Shown: positions 34,103 through 43,431 of the stretch, piece by piece
How positions within the stretch are numbered: position 1 is the first letter of the stretch
Layout: each line of letters opens with the position of its first letter
Source: Flavobacterium sp. UBA7680
Lineage (GTDB): Bacteria; Bacteroidota; Bacteroidia; Flavobacteriales; Flavobacteriaceae
NCBI RefSeq assembly: GCF_002482975.1
Contig: NZ_DLHA01000054.1
Coordinates: 145,123 to 209,122 of the forward strand
Length of the DNA: 64,000 bases
Direction: 5' to 3'
The notes under the pieces: model-generated
What the model saw: the letters and a program-made list of their open reading frames with translations, nothing else
The model's database searches: none
Told to the model about the DNA's origin: nothing
Translations under genes and position numbers: made by a program

Positions 34103-37100
34103 ATGAGTAAAAACGTAATACACAATTTCAATCTTTCAATAAAAAATAGTGCTGATATAAAAAGTTCAGAACATTTAGCTGAAACCGTCATAAAAGAACT
34201 GGTCAAAGTTTCAAAGGAAATGAGTGAACAAAAAGATATAGTGCAAGTATGGCAGGAGCAGAATCAGAATGTAGTCGTTGCTTCAAACAATTTTAATACC
34301 TCGACCGAAGGAGGCGCAACAGATACCCTTGTTGGGAAAATGAAAAATCCAATAGTGTCGGTCAGCACTACTCCTTCGGTTTTAGAGGGAAAGCAGAGCT
34401 CAATTGTTTCAACAGGAACTTTAGAATCTTCATTATCTACTGCTTCAACAACAGTTCCAATAGAAGGGAGAAAAATCATTAGCAATTTTACTTCAACAGG
34501 CATTACTTCTTCGATCAACGAAGTAGAAAATGATATTTTAAATAAAGGACTAACTTCTCAGATTTATTCCGGAATAATTACTCAACAGAATCTTTTAGTT
34601 CCGGAAAATTTTCAAACGAATAGTAATGAACCAGCAGAAGAATTAGTAAAAGCTGAAATCAAAAAGAAATTAGATATCGCTACTATTGCAAATGATCTTG
34701 ATGCTGTAAATTATTGGACTGCGGTTTATAAGGCTTTTGATGAAGGAGCCACAGTAAAAGATTTTAATGGAAAACCAGATCATATATTATTTACTCAAAT
34801 GTATGCTTCGTTAAAGCAGACAACTTCATCAGTTCAAAACTTTAATTGGGAGGTTACCCGAAAAAAGATGATTGAGGCAATCGAAGTGAATATACTCAAA
34901 GGAGAAATTTCAAGTAAGAGTAAAGATCGTTGGACAAGAATCAAAGACCAACTAGCTAATAATAAAACAAATATTGCAAACCTTTTTGAGCGATATGATG
35001 AACTATTTTTATTATTAAAAGAAGTAGAAGGACTTGATGCTTTGCCTAATACTATTACAATAACAACCAAAACTAAAATATATCCTAATTTAAGTGCAGA
35101 TAAATTATATACTGCGATTGGAAAAGAAGATGTTTATGTATTCTTAAAACAAATAAGTAATGAGGAAATTTACGGTAGCGGAGTATTGTCAGGTGCAGTA
35201 AAAATTAAAAATACCAATGCAACTACATTTATTGTTGGAGAAAGTTTGGAGTTTTTCCTTGATGAAACCCTTTTAAAACAAAAGGTCAATAAAAAAGAAA
35301 ATATTAATTGGGTTGTTTACAAAAACGGTAAAAAAGAAGAAACTGATTTTGTAAACGAAGGGACATCATTTACATATAATTTTGATACAGCAGGGACTTA
35401 TAAAATTGAAGCATATGGAATCAGTTCCAGAGCAAATAATAAGAAAACCGCTAATGATTCAGCGTTTGTTGAACTTCGCATAATTACACAGGAAATTCAA
35501 ATTAAGGCTCCCGAAAATGTGATAGGTGAATTTACAAGAACTTTTGCCGAAGAGAAATCTTTTAAAGTATCTCTAAAGCATGTTGCAGTTAAAACATTAA
35601 ATCCGTTAAAACTTTATTATCAAGTCGAAACTATAACTGCCAATAAAATAAATAAAATTTCAGATGAGCAAGAATTAAACACATCGGGTCTTATTAAATT
35701 GGCAATGCCAGATTTAGGAACTTATAGTATTAAAATAGCTAGTAAAGATCAATACGGATTGGTTAAGGAATTTAAAACATCAGTAATTAAAAATGAAGTT
35801 ACGAGTATTGGTCTTGCAGAAAAAACAGCGAACAATAATGTGTTTTTATTAGATATTCCTAACAATGAGATAACTTTAGAAACCAAAAGATTCAAAATAA
35901 ATTCTCCTACAGATGCAGAAAAAGAAGATGTAAGATGGATGATTTATGACTCTAATAATAAACCTTATTTGTCTTCCAGAACTGAGTTGTTTGAAAATAA
36001 AAAAGATCCTAAAAAATCATACATTCATAAATGGAAGGAATTTACCATGCCACTACCTCAGGATGAAGGATTTTATACAATAGAAGCTTTTACTGATCGC
36101 CAAAAAGGACCTAAGAATGGTGCTATATTTAAAATAGAAATGAAACAACCAGAACTAACCGAAGCATATTGGGCATGGAGTGGTGGAAGCAAAAAAACAA
36201 CTTCTGGTTTTTCAGGAGAAAGCAACTACATTAAAGCCAATATTCCATATTACACTAACCAAACTGTTAGAATATATTTTTATCTGGATAAAGCTAAAAC
36301 AGATTACTATTTAGATGTAAAAACAAATGAAGACGGGGCAATTTTTAAAGAAATAAAATTTGATTCTGCTTTTCAAAAACTCATTGGATTTCAAAAAAGT
36401 AAAAATGACAAAATTGGATTTAAATTAATAGGAATCCAGAATAGTAAACCATATCCATTTAAGACACCAGTTAATTATGAGTCTGATACTGTCCTGTCTG
36501 TTACTACAGATAAAAAAATACTTGATGTTTATTTTACTTATGATGAAATTCGCGCAACTCCTTTAACTCCGGTACCTTATGGGGCAAAGGTAAAAGGAGT
36601 AATTAAAACTTTAAACATGGTAGGAAGTGAAGTAGTATTAAAAGTTAGAAGAAAAAATGCACAGCACTCACAGCTGAAAATGAAAACTATTGTTAAAAGT
36701 GAAGGAGAAGCTTCTATCACTTTTGTCCTAGACAAAAAATGGCGTCCAATAACTCCATTATTGGGAATTTCTGATTCATATTATCTTGCAATTGAAGGTG
36801 TTGAATCTAAACTTTACTTGGAGAATGGATTGAATGCTGTTTTAGAAAATAATAAGAAAATAGAGAATGATAGTGTAAAATTGGATGAAGATGGTTTGGT
36901 ATTAATTTGGGGAGGAAAAGTAAGTGTAGCATTCAGACAAAAAGTTGTTGCAATTTGTGAAGAATTATGGGGAGAGCAACAAAAATATGCTATGGCAAAT
37001 GCTTTAATGATTGCAATGTCAGTAGAAACAGGAGAAACATTTAGTAGTTCATTAATAAGATCAACAAAATATGGATATATAGGTGTTTCTAAAGAAGAAC

Positions 37101-38089
37101 ATAAAGCTAATCCAAGTTTAGTAAATAATAAGCCTATAGGTTTAGCTCAATTTACTGAGGATGCTGTTAAATCTCTTATTTTAAAAGAAAGAGGTATTTT
37201 AGAAAATGCTAAAACGGCAGATGCTATTAGTATAAAAGAGGTTAATGAGTATAAACAAAAATTAGCATTATTGTCTCCTGAAGATCAGTTAGATTATGTT
37301 AAAACGTATTTAAAACTTTTTAATAACCATAAAAAAGTTAAAAGACCAGAAGATGTTTATATGATAATTTTTGCTCCAAGTGCTACTGGTCAGGGAGATC
37401 ACGTTGATCTTTATAAAAAATATTTAACTAAACAGGATGAGAAAAATGAAAAAGTAAATCCTAAATATAGTAAGAATGCAACAATGGATACTAATAATGA
37501 TGGATTTAATAAAGGTAATAATGATGAAATAATTCAATCCGGAGAATTGTTAGCTAGATATAGAGAGAAAAAAGCAAAAGGAATAAGATATGCAATTGAT
37601 ATTAATGAAGCTAGAAAACTTAATCAGGTTTTAGCTGAAAAAATATTAAAGAGTGGAAGAGTAACTTTTGCAAAGGCACACGAATCTGGCATAAAGGATA
37701 GTGCTATGGCAATTGATAACATTACTGATACTAGTTTTGGTAAAAATGCAAAAAGAAGTAATTATGAAAATGCTCCAGGTGGTGAAATTGCAATTTTATC
37801 GGAAATATTATATATTTTATATGAATTAAGTAAAGATTATAAATTAAATATTTCAGAAATTACTGGAGCTTCACATAGTGTTAATAGTTATCATTACAAA
37901 GGAGTAGCAATTGATATCAATGAAATAGATGGAGTTCATATGGGGAAAAAAGGTAAGCCGGGATTTACTCTAGCCTTTCATGAAAACATTCGCAAAATAG
38001 TTAAAAATCATGGAGCGACAACAGTTTTAGATCCTTATAATGAACCAAAATACCATTTTAATCATATTCATATTGAAATAACTAAGTAA
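34103..38089 (+). CDS. Tailocin-linked peptidoglycan hydrolase effector (lysozyme-like plus M15-like)
   Basis: 1328 aa. A Ser/Thr-rich N-terminal third without signal peptide is followed by several beta-sandwich repeats (about 350-900; NWVVYKNGKKEETDFV, DVRWMIYDSNNKPYLSS, ETYWAWSGG-like pattern). A helical lysozyme-like region spans about 930-1120 (WGGKVSVAFRQKVVAICEEL, MIAMSVETGETFSSSL, KPIGLAQFT), and the last 100 residues match M15 peptidases: YHYKGVAIDI with His and Asp ligands and YHFNHIHIE with the terminal His pair. The enzyme should degrade peptidoglycan of a target cell. P8 ties it to the tailocin, and a lipoprotein gene follows. It lacks a signal sequence, so delivery by the particle or lysis release is likely. 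Active-site residues are seen; delivery is inferred. Confidence 0.75.
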   Translation: MSKNVIHNFNLSIKNSADIKSSEHLAETVIKELVKVSKEMSEQKDIVQVWQEQNQNVVVASNNFNTSTEGGATDTLVGKMKNPIVSVSTTPSVLEGKQSSIVSTGTLESSLSTASTTVPIEGRKIISNFTSTGITSSINEVENDILNKGLTSQIYSGIITQQNLLVPENFQTNSNEPAEELVKAEIKKKLDIATIANDLDAVNYWTAVYKAFDEGATVKDFNGKPDHILFTQMYASLKQTTSSVQNFNWEVTRKKMIEAIEVNILKGEISSKSKDRWTRIKDQLANNKTNIANLFERYDELFLLLKEVEGLDALPNTITITTKTKIYPNLSADKLYTAIGKEDVYVFLKQISNEEIYGSGVLSGAVKIKNTNATTFIVGESLEFFLDETLLKQKVNKKENINWVVYKNGKKEETDFVNEGTSFTYNFDTAGTYKIEAYGISSRANNKKTANDSAFVELRIITQEIQIKAPENVIGEFTRTFAEEKSFKVSLKHVAVKTLNPLKLYYQVETITANKINKISDEQELNTSGLIKLAMPDLGTYSIKIASKDQYGLVKEFKTSVIKNEVTSIGLAEKTANNNVFLLDIPNNEITLETKRFKINSPTDAEKEDVRWMIYDSNNKPYLSSRTELFENKKDPKKSYIHKWKEFTMPLPQDEGFYTIEAFTDRQKGPKNGAIFKIEMKQPELTEAYWAWSGGSKKTTSGFSGESNYIKANIPYYTNQTVRIYFYLDKAKTDYYLDVKTNEDGAIFKEIKFDSAFQKLIGFQKSKNDKIGFKLIGIQNSKPYPFKTPVNYESDTVLSVTTDKKILDVYFTYDEIRATPLTPVPYGAKVKGVIKTLNMVGSEVVLKVRRKNAQHSQLKMKTIVKSEGEASITFVLDKKWRPITPLLGISDSYYLAIEGVESKLYLENGLNAVLENNKKIENDSVKLDEDGLVLIWGGKVSVAFRQKVVAICEELWGEQQKYAMANALMIAMSVETGETFSSSLIRSTKYGYIGVSKEEHKANPSLVNNKPIGLAQFTEDAVKSLILKERGILENAKTADAISIKEVNEYKQKLALLSPEDQLDYVKTYLKLFNNHKKVKRPEDVYMIIFAPSATGQGDHVDLYKKYLTKQDEKNEKVNPKYSKNATMDTNNDGFNKGNNDEIIQSGELLARYREKKAKGIRYAIDINEARKLNQVLAEKILKSGRVTFAKAHESGIKDSAMAIDNITDTSFGKNAKRSNYENAPGGEIAILSEILYILYELSKDYKLNISEITGASHSVNSYHYKGVAIDINEIDGVHMGKKGKPGFTLAFHENIRKIVKNHGATTVLDPYNEPKYHFNHIHIEITK

Positions 38090-38114
38090 ATACAATATAT
38101 TTGAAAAAAACTAT

Positions 38115-38837
38115 ATGAAGAAAAAACTTTTATCAATTTTACTTTTGATTTTATTCTCTTGTACCAAAGAAAAAAAAGAAAGCTACAAAGTAAATAATTA
38201 TGAGTATATAACTAAAACGGATAGTGTTATTACAAAGGTATTTAATAAAGACACTTTAAAGTTTTATTATCTAAAAGATCAATTAAGAACAATCACTATT
38301 AATGATTTTGTAACCCCAAAATATGATACAGTTGAAGATGATCCATTTTATTTTAGAACAATTTATTGTATTGATCAGAGTTATGAATTTAATGGAGTAA
38401 TAACAGAATTAAACAATATTAAATCGTTAGGAGATTTTAAACAAAATGCAGAATATTCCTTAAGTAATAATGTTTGGACAAAAAGAGGAAGTATTGAAAA
38501 TTATTTTTATGATAGTGAACTCTTGAACTTAGATATTGCCTTGACAAAAATTAATAATTACAATTACCCTAAATCAGTAGTTAATATTCCCAATGAAAAA
38601 TTGTTGAATTTGGTCATTGATCAGGATAAAGAGATTGCTTTATATGACGTTAAAAGTTTAAAGAGGATTAAAAATCAATTTTATAAAAAAAGAGCATTTA
38701 AGTATTTAAGAGATATTAAGGTCATCAAAAAAGGAAATGAAAAATTAGTTCTTGCAAAAATTATCGAGACTGAAAACGATGTTGAATATTATATTAACTT
38801 AAAAGATATTGTTGGAGATGTAGTGTCAGCAGATTAA
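38115..38837 (+). CDS. Lipoprotein, candidate immunity to the effector
   Basis: 240 aa with a lipobox (LILFSC) after a short hydrophobic signal. The mature part is basic and beta-rich; the last 50 residues (FKYLRDIKVIKKGNEKLVLAKI, then NLKDIVGDV) recur in the decayed copy downstream. It begins 25 nt after the effector stop. Periplasmic immunity lipoproteins behind peptidoglycan-hydrolase effectors are well known in type VI secretion; here the carrier would be a tailocin. Function inferred from location. Confidence 0.68.
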   Translation: MKKKLLSILLLILFSCTKEKKESYKVNNYEYITKTDSVITKVFNKDTLKFYYLKDQLRTITINDFVTPKYDTVEDDPFYFRTIYCIDQSYEFNGVITELNNIKSLGDFKQNAEYSLSNNVWTKRGSIENYFYDSELLNLDIALTKINNYNYPKSVVNIPNEKLLNLVIDQDKEIALYDVKSLKRIKNQFYKKRAFKYLRDIKVIKKGNEKLVLAKIIETENDVEYYINLKDIVGDVVSAD

Positions 38838-38865
38838 TTTATTTTTATTTGTTAATGAATATATG

Positions 38866-38902
38866 AAAAAGCACAAAAGTCTTTTCGATTTTTGCGCTTT
38901 TT
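38866..38902 (+). terminator. Terminator after the immunity lipoprotein
   Basis: AAAAAGCACAAAA / TTTTTGCGCTTTTT stem (one mismatch) with a T-rich continuation, 29 bp after the lipoprotein stop. Confidence 0.72.
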
Positions 38903-38966
38903 TGTTTTTTAATTGCATGTCTTTTTCTTACTTAATAAATGTATTTTCGTATAAAATAAAATGATA

Positions 38967-40018
38967 TGAAAAAAATAATTCTGATAGTAATAATTTGCTT
39001 CCTTTCTTGCAAAAGGAAAGAAACTAAAGGAATAAAGGAGCCCAAAAAAGCACAAAAAACAGAAGTTGAAAAGGAGAATATTTTAGCGCTTACACCAAAA
39101 AAGAAAGCTCTGTTTTAAAATATAAGACAGATACACTGAATTTATACTACAACAGAAATCAGTTAAATAGGGTTGAAAAAGTTATTTTTAGCGAAAGTTT
39201 CGAAGGAGACGGAACTTCAAGCTATAGAAGAATAGGTTATCATATTAACAAAGAAAACTTTTTGGATGTAAATGTTTGTATTACTGACAGTTAAGGTCAT
39301 TTCAGATTATCCAATTCAGTATGAAGAACGTTATGATTTTTATAGAAAGAATTACACATTTAATTATATGTCATTTGATGGCAAAAAAATAAGTAACTAC
39401 TTTAAAAGTTCTGAAAATCCATCAAAAGGATACATTTATGATCTTTTATCAATGGATATTTTGCTGAGCAAAGCTGATTTTCCTATTGAAAAAATACCCA
39501 AATCATTGTATGATATTAAAAGTATGGCTAGTGAGGTTTATGTCGGTCAAGATTCATTAAAAGTATATGAACCACATAATACAAAAAATTTTAAAACAAT
39601 CTCATCAAGTATTCCATTTAAATATTTAAGGGATATAAAAGTAGCTAAAGATGGTGTTGTTTTAAAATATTTTGCCAAAATTTCACTTAAAGAAGGTATT
39701 AAATATATAAATCTTAAAGAAATTGAAAATATACAAGTGTTTGATTCTCATGAAGAAGGAGAAAGATTTGTTATAGCCCCAAAAGGATTAGAATTGTACA
39801 GCAATTTAGAAAGTGAGGATAATTTTGGGAACAAAGATTTTTTAATTGCCAAAATTCCCAAAGGAACCAGAATTGAATTGATATCAGATTCTCATGATTA
39901 CCAATATATAAATGGTAAAAAAGGTAGTTTGGTTAATGTGAGATACTATGATAAAGAAGGAGAAAGAATAGAGGGAATTGTTTTTAGTGGATACCTATCT
40001 ATAAATAAACCTTATTAA
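38967..40018 (+). pseudogene. Decayed paralogue of the immunity lipoprotein
   Basis: An ATG at 38967 gives a lipoprotein signal (IILIVIICFLSCKRKE), but the frame ends at 39118. The continuation (SSVLKYKTDTLNLYYNRNQL) lies in another frame up to 39294, and the C-terminal part is in a third frame (39272-40018). That last part contains FKYLRDIKVAKDGVVLKYFA and INLKEIENI, matching the intact lipoprotein's C-terminus, plus an extra C-terminal domain of about 80 aa. At least two frameshifts are needed to join the pieces, so the gene is broken. Probably the remains of an older immunity gene. Confidence 0.75.
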
Positions 40019-40072
40019 AATTAAGTATTCAGGAAAACAAGATTTATGTAGATTATCAAAAGCATAAAAAAA

Positions 40073-40331
40073 ATGAATTTATTAAAATATACTTTAATCC
40101 TTTTATGTTTAAAAGATTTACTTATACCTTTTCAAAGTGAATATACTTTATTTTTATCATAAAAATAATCTTCTTTCGGATTCAGAATATATGGAAAATA
40201 AACAGATTCCTGAGGTGAAAATTGTAAAGGTAAAAGACGAGTATTATATTAATAGTGAAGTTTTTGATTTAAAAATAACATTTCTACTAAAACCTTATAA
40301 GTATAGTTTTTTAAATGATGAAATGAACTAA
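40073..40331 (+). pseudogene. Short remnant ORFs at the end of the effector unit
   Basis: An ATG at 40073 opens a 29-codon hydrophobic frame; an overlapping frame from 40137 (GTG) reads 64 aa including VKVKDEYYINSEVFDLKI. Neither is a convincing full gene. Together they look like the remains of another immunity-type lipoprotein gene. Terminator 40361-40386 follows. Confidence 0.4.
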
Positions 40332-40360
40332 AAAAATAATAAATATTATAATATAAGTTT

Positions 40361-40386
40361 AAAAGCTATCGTAGACGATAGCTTTT
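40361..40386 (+). terminator. Terminator at the right end of the tailocin cluster
   Basis: AAAAGCTATCG TAGA CGATAGCTTTT: 11-bp arms, tetraloop, followed by more T. Marks the end of the cluster. Confidence 0.82.
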
Positions 40387-40650
40387 TTGCTATATAAAAA
40401 CAGGACTCATAAAAAATACAAAAATACCCCTCCAAAAGAAAAATAACCACTCTGATTTCCTTGTATGAGATTCATCTTGTAGTGTATTTGATATGTTTTT
40501 TCTAGGTTTAGTTTAAATAAACAGATTGTAATTTAGGAACGGCAAATGGATTAATTAGTTATGAAGGGTGATTTTTTGATATGCAGCTGATTGTTAATTT
40601 GTTATTTTGATGAAAATAGAAAATTGTATTTTAAATAAATAATTATAGCT

Positions 40651-42453
40651 ATGAGAAAAATAATAATGCTGTGTTTTGCTTTTTTGCTTTTTGGAAAAAC
40701 AATGGCACAGGAAATTCCGTTACTATCCAATATTTCATCTCGAAATAACATCAACCTAAATGGAAAATGGAGTTATATCGTCGATCCGCTTGAAAACGGA
40801 TATTATGATTATCGTTTAATGCCTTTAAAAGACAACGGATTTTTTGAAAATAAAAAATTCAATACCACAGATTTAACCGAATATAATTTTGCCACTTCAG
40901 CCACGATGGATATTCCGTCTGATTGGAACTCAAAAGATCAAAGATTGTTTTTTTATGAAGGAACAGTTTGGTTTCAAAAAGACTTTAATTATAAAAAAGA
41001 TATTCAAACTAAAGGTATTCTTCATTTTGGAGCAGTTAATTATGATGCAAAAGTATATGTAAACGGAAAATTAGCAGGAAGTCACGTTGGAGGTTACACG
41101 CCTTTTAATTTTGATGTAACCAATTTATTAGTTGACGGAAATAATTTTGTCGTAGTAAAAGTAGACAATAAACGTTATAAAGATAATGTTCCAACGGTAA
41201 ATATGGATTGGTGGAATTATGGTGGAATTACAAGAGATGTTACTTTGGCTCAGGTTCCAAATACGTATGTTGAAGATTATTTGGTTCAGTTAGACAAAAA
41301 AGAAAAAGGAAAGATTTCCGGCTGGGTTAAATTGAATAGTGAAATCGTAAATCAATCAATTTCAGTTTCAATTCCTGAATTAAAAATCAAAAAGAACATT
41401 ACAACCGATGCTAAAGGTTTCGCGTATTTTGAAATAAAAGCCAATCCAGTTTTGTGGACGCCTGAAAAACCAAAATTATATGATGTAGCTATAAGTAAAG
41501 CCGACGAAAATATAAACGATAAAATTGGTTTCAGAACAATTGAAACTAAAGGAAAAGAAATTCTTTTAAACGGGAAAAAAGTCTTTTTAAGAGGGATTAG
41601 TATTCATGAAGAAGCGCCTTTTAGATCTGGAAGGGCCTGGTCGCAGGAAGATGCTGTTACACTATTAACCTGGGCAAAAGAATTAGGTTGTAATTATGTT
41701 CGTTTAGCGCATTATCCGCATAATGAAAACATGGTAAAAGAAGCCGAAAAAATGGGATTAATGGTTTGGTCTGAAGTTCCGGTATATTGGACAATTTCAT
41801 GGACAAATCCAGATACATACGCGAATGCCGAACGTCAGCTGCATGATATGATCTACAGAGATAAAAACCGCTGTGGAATTGTAATTTGGTCAATAGCAAA
41901 CGAAACGCCCCATGGCGACGACAGAGATCTTTTCTTGAGCAAATTAGCAAAATATGCCCGCACGCAGGACAATTCTCGTTTAATCAGTATGGCGATGGAA
42001 GTAACCAAAAGTTCGAACAATGTTAATACGCTGCAGGATAATATGAATGAATATGTAGATATTGTGAGTTTTAATCAATATTTAGGCTGGTACAGAGGAA
42101 CGAATGAATCTTGTAAGGATATGCAGTGGGTAATTCCGTATAACAAACCGGTTATCATAAGTGAATTTGGAGGCGAAGCTTTGCAAGGATTACACGGCGA
42201 CAAAAAAGAACGCTGGAACGAAGAATATCAGGAAGAGCTATATATTCAAAATACACAGATGTTTAATCGAATTGAAGGCTTAGCTGGAGTATCTCCTTGG
42301 ATTTTGGTGGACTTTAGATCACCAAGAAGACAATTAACAAACATTCAGGATTTCTTCAACCGTAAAGGTTTAATTTCAAGTAATGGAATTAAAAAGAAAG
42401 CTTTTTATGTTATGAAAGATTGGTATGCACAGAAAGAGGAGGAATATAAGTAA
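40651..42453 (+). CDS. Secreted glycoside hydrolase family 2 (beta-glucuronidase/galactosidase type)
   Basis: 600 aa. The signal peptide ends at KTMAQ. A jelly-roll N-terminal domain (NLNGKWSYIVDP, then GTVWFQKDF) is followed by an immunoglobulin-like domain and a TIM barrel. Motif IWSIANETPHGDDRD near residue 415 carries the Asn-Glu acid/base pair, and PVIISEFGGEALQG near residue 510 carries the Glu nucleophile. It hydrolyses beta-linked sugars from glycans outside the inner membrane. Stands alone between the tailocin and the island. The GH2 assignment is sure; the sugar specificity is not readable. Confidence 0.92.
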   Translation: MRKIIMLCFAFLLFGKTMAQEIPLLSNISSRNNINLNGKWSYIVDPLENGYYDYRLMPLKDNGFFENKKFNTTDLTEYNFATSATMDIPSDWNSKDQRLFFYEGTVWFQKDFNYKKDIQTKGILHFGAVNYDAKVYVNGKLAGSHVGGYTPFNFDVTNLLVDGNNFVVVKVDNKRYKDNVPTVNMDWWNYGGITRDVTLAQVPNTYVEDYLVQLDKKEKGKISGWVKLNSEIVNQSISVSIPELKIKKNITTDAKGFAYFEIKANPVLWTPEKPKLYDVAISKADENINDKIGFRTIETKGKEILLNGKKVFLRGISIHEEAPFRSGRAWSQEDAVTLLTWAKELGCNYVRLAHYPHNENMVKEAEKMGLMVWSEVPVYWTISWTNPDTYANAERQLHDMIYRDKNRCGIVIWSIANETPHGDDRDLFLSKLAKYARTQDNSRLISMAMEVTKSSNNVNTLQDNMNEYVDIVSFNQYLGWYRGTNESCKDMQWVIPYNKPVIISEFGGEALQGLHGDKKERWNEEYQEELYIQNTQMFNRIEGLAGVSPWILVDFRSPRRQLTNIQDFFNRKGLISSNGIKKKAFYVMKDWYAQKEEEYK

Positions 42454-42473
42454 AAGGAGTTTTAAATAAACTG

Positions 42474-42511
42474 AAAAACCTTCAAGGTCAGAAATGATTT
42501 TGAAGGTTTTT
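42474..42511 (+). terminator. Terminator after the GH2 gene
   Basis: AAAAACCTTCAA / TTGAAGGTTTTT stem, 14-nt loop, then T-rich sequence, 21 bp past the GH2 stop. Confidence 0.82.
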
Positions 42512-42535
42512 TATTTCAATGATTTATTTTCTCCG

Positions 42536-42559
42536 AGAGTTCGAATCCCTCTTTCTCCG
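42536..42559 (+). other. tRNA-Ser 3'-end fragment in the opposite orientation
   Basis: GAGAGTTCGAATCCCTCTTT plus CTCC and G: T-arm and acceptor 3' strand of a tRNA-Ser reading on the plus strand. It is inverted relative to the intact tRNA at 63910-63995 and to the direct att repeat 88 bp further on, so it is not the attachment site of this island. It may be a scar of another event. Confidence 0.7.
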
Positions 42560-42612
42560 TTTACACAAATGCTAAAAGTTGCAATCAAAAGAGAAAAGGT
42601 TTAAAAAAAACA

Positions 42613-42638
42613 AAACCCCTAACATTTGTTAGGGGTTT
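42613..42638 (-). terminator. Former tRNA-Ser terminator, displaced by island insertion
   Basis: AAACCCCTAACA TT TGTTAGGGGTTT perfect hairpin, 8 bp from the distal att repeat. Before integration it would have followed the tRNA-Ser 3' end. The island brings its own hairpin (63884-63906) to the tRNA. Confidence 0.65.
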
Positions 42639-42646
42639 CAAGTTCT

Positions 42647-42659
42647 GCGGAGAAAGAGG
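42647..42659. other. Distal attachment site of the island
   Basis: GCGGAGAAAGAGG, identical and in the same orientation as 63909-63921, which covers the 3' end of tRNA-Ser. The flanking bases TC also agree. Confidence 0.75.
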
Positions 42660-42717
42660 TTCTTCTCAAAATCGCTTCAAGCCAATAAAACCAAAGGTTT
42701 ACAAAAATATATTTTTC

Positions 42718-42737
42718 AGGGTACCAGCAAGGGTACC
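42718..42737. repeat. Paired AGGGTACC sites near the distal att
   Basis: AGGGTACC at 42718-42725 and again at 42730-42737, 12 bp apart. The same motif with the same spacing occurs at the other end (63744, 63756). Probable integrase arm-binding sites. Confidence 0.65.
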
Positions 42738-42826
42738 AATTAGAACTTTCAAAGTAACTTCAATTGCAAATATATGATTATTAAATTAAAGGATATTCAT
42801 ATTTGATAACCTTATTATATTACGAT

Positions 42827-43141
42827 TTATTGTAAAGTTAAATCTTCTTGATTAACGGAAAAAATATCAATTAAATATTTTTCAATACTTGGAGCAAGGT
42901 TTCTGTAAAGTGGTAAATTCTCTTTTGGTACGTCATCTTCCGAAATACTCAAAAAATGTATTACAGCGATTGGTATATTTAAAACCTCACTAATTTTTTC
43001 AAGTGTATCTGATTGAGGTTTGAAAGTACCGCTTATAATCTGTGATAACGCAGTAGGGCTTTTGCCAATTAACTTAGCTACTTCTACTTGTTTCATGCCT
43101 CTTTTTTTGATTAAAAGTTTAATTACTTTACCTATTTCCAT
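42827..43141 (-). CDS. XRE-family transcriptional regulator
   Basis: About 104 aa from the MEIGK methionine at 43141, clear of the upstream gene's stop at 43155. The helix-turn-helix is MKQVEVAKLIGKSPTALSQIISG, typical of the Cro/CI-like fold. A C-terminal helical tail (EKYLIDIFSVNQED) could mediate dimerisation. Located just inside the distal att and downstream of a 67-aa gene with which it forms a small operon. It may control island maintenance or be part of a toxin-antitoxin-like pair; the target is unknown. Confidence 0.8.
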   Translation of the reverse strand: MEIGKVIKLLIKKRGMKQVEVAKLIGKSPTALSQIISGTFKPQSDTLEKISEVLNIPIAVIHFLSISEDDVPKENLPLYRNLAPSIEKYLIDIFSVNQEDLTLQ

Positions 43142-43154
43142 ACTATAATTATTT

Positions 43155-43358
43155 TCATTGAAAGATGGAAGCAATACCTGCGACTGTAGTTATTGCTTCC
43201 ACTAATTTAAGTGCTATTTGAAGTTTTTCTTCATTTGTTTTAGCTTTAGGAATTTCTTCTCTTAGCATTATAAACAATTCTCTACTAACATCGTTCATCT
43301 CTACATTTAATAGAGCGTAGTCTATTTGAGATATAATCTCATTATTTTTATTTTTCAT
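43155..43358 (-). CDS. Small helical protein upstream of the XRE regulator
   Basis: 67 aa, helical and charged (IDYALLNVEMNDVSRELFIMLREEI) with a hydrophobic C-terminus (LKLVEAITTVAGIASIFQ). No family recognised. 13 nt separate it from the regulator start. The pair could act together, but I see no toxin motif. Confidence 0.6.
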   Translation of the reverse strand: MKNKNNEIISQIDYALLNVEMNDVSRELFIMLREEIPKAKTNEEKLQIALKLVEAITTVAGIASIFQ

Positions 43359-43431
43359 TTCTTTAATATTTTTAATTTCTAATAATTTAAAATATTAAGG
43401 TCTAGAAAACCATTTTTAAACCTTAATTCGC

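Larger units (their letters stand above)
7429..40331. other. Contractile tailocin (phage-tail-like particle) gene cluster with effector and lysis genes
   Basis: About 33 kb containing sheath, tube, chaperones, hub, spike, gp25-like, baseplate J-like, fibre and lysis genes plus an S24 repressor. No portal, major capsid, terminase, integrase or DNA-replication gene is seen, and no flanking direct repeat was noticed. Eight transcription units share one promoter architecture (a 14-mer 41-42 bp upstream of a -7 element). Absence of head genes with a complete tail and lysis set is the hallmark of tailocins; a decayed prophage is the alternative. The intact, co-regulated structural genes argue against simple decay. 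Confidence 0.7.

Noticed and set aside
7429..40331. Complete integrated prophage
   Set aside because: No capsid, portal, terminase, integrase or replication gene and no flanking att repeats were found, so a headless tail cluster fits better.
42536..42559. tRNA-Ser 3' fragment as the distal attachment site
   Set aside because: It is inverted relative to the intact tRNA. Integration produces direct repeats, and a direct 13-bp repeat exists at 42647-42659.
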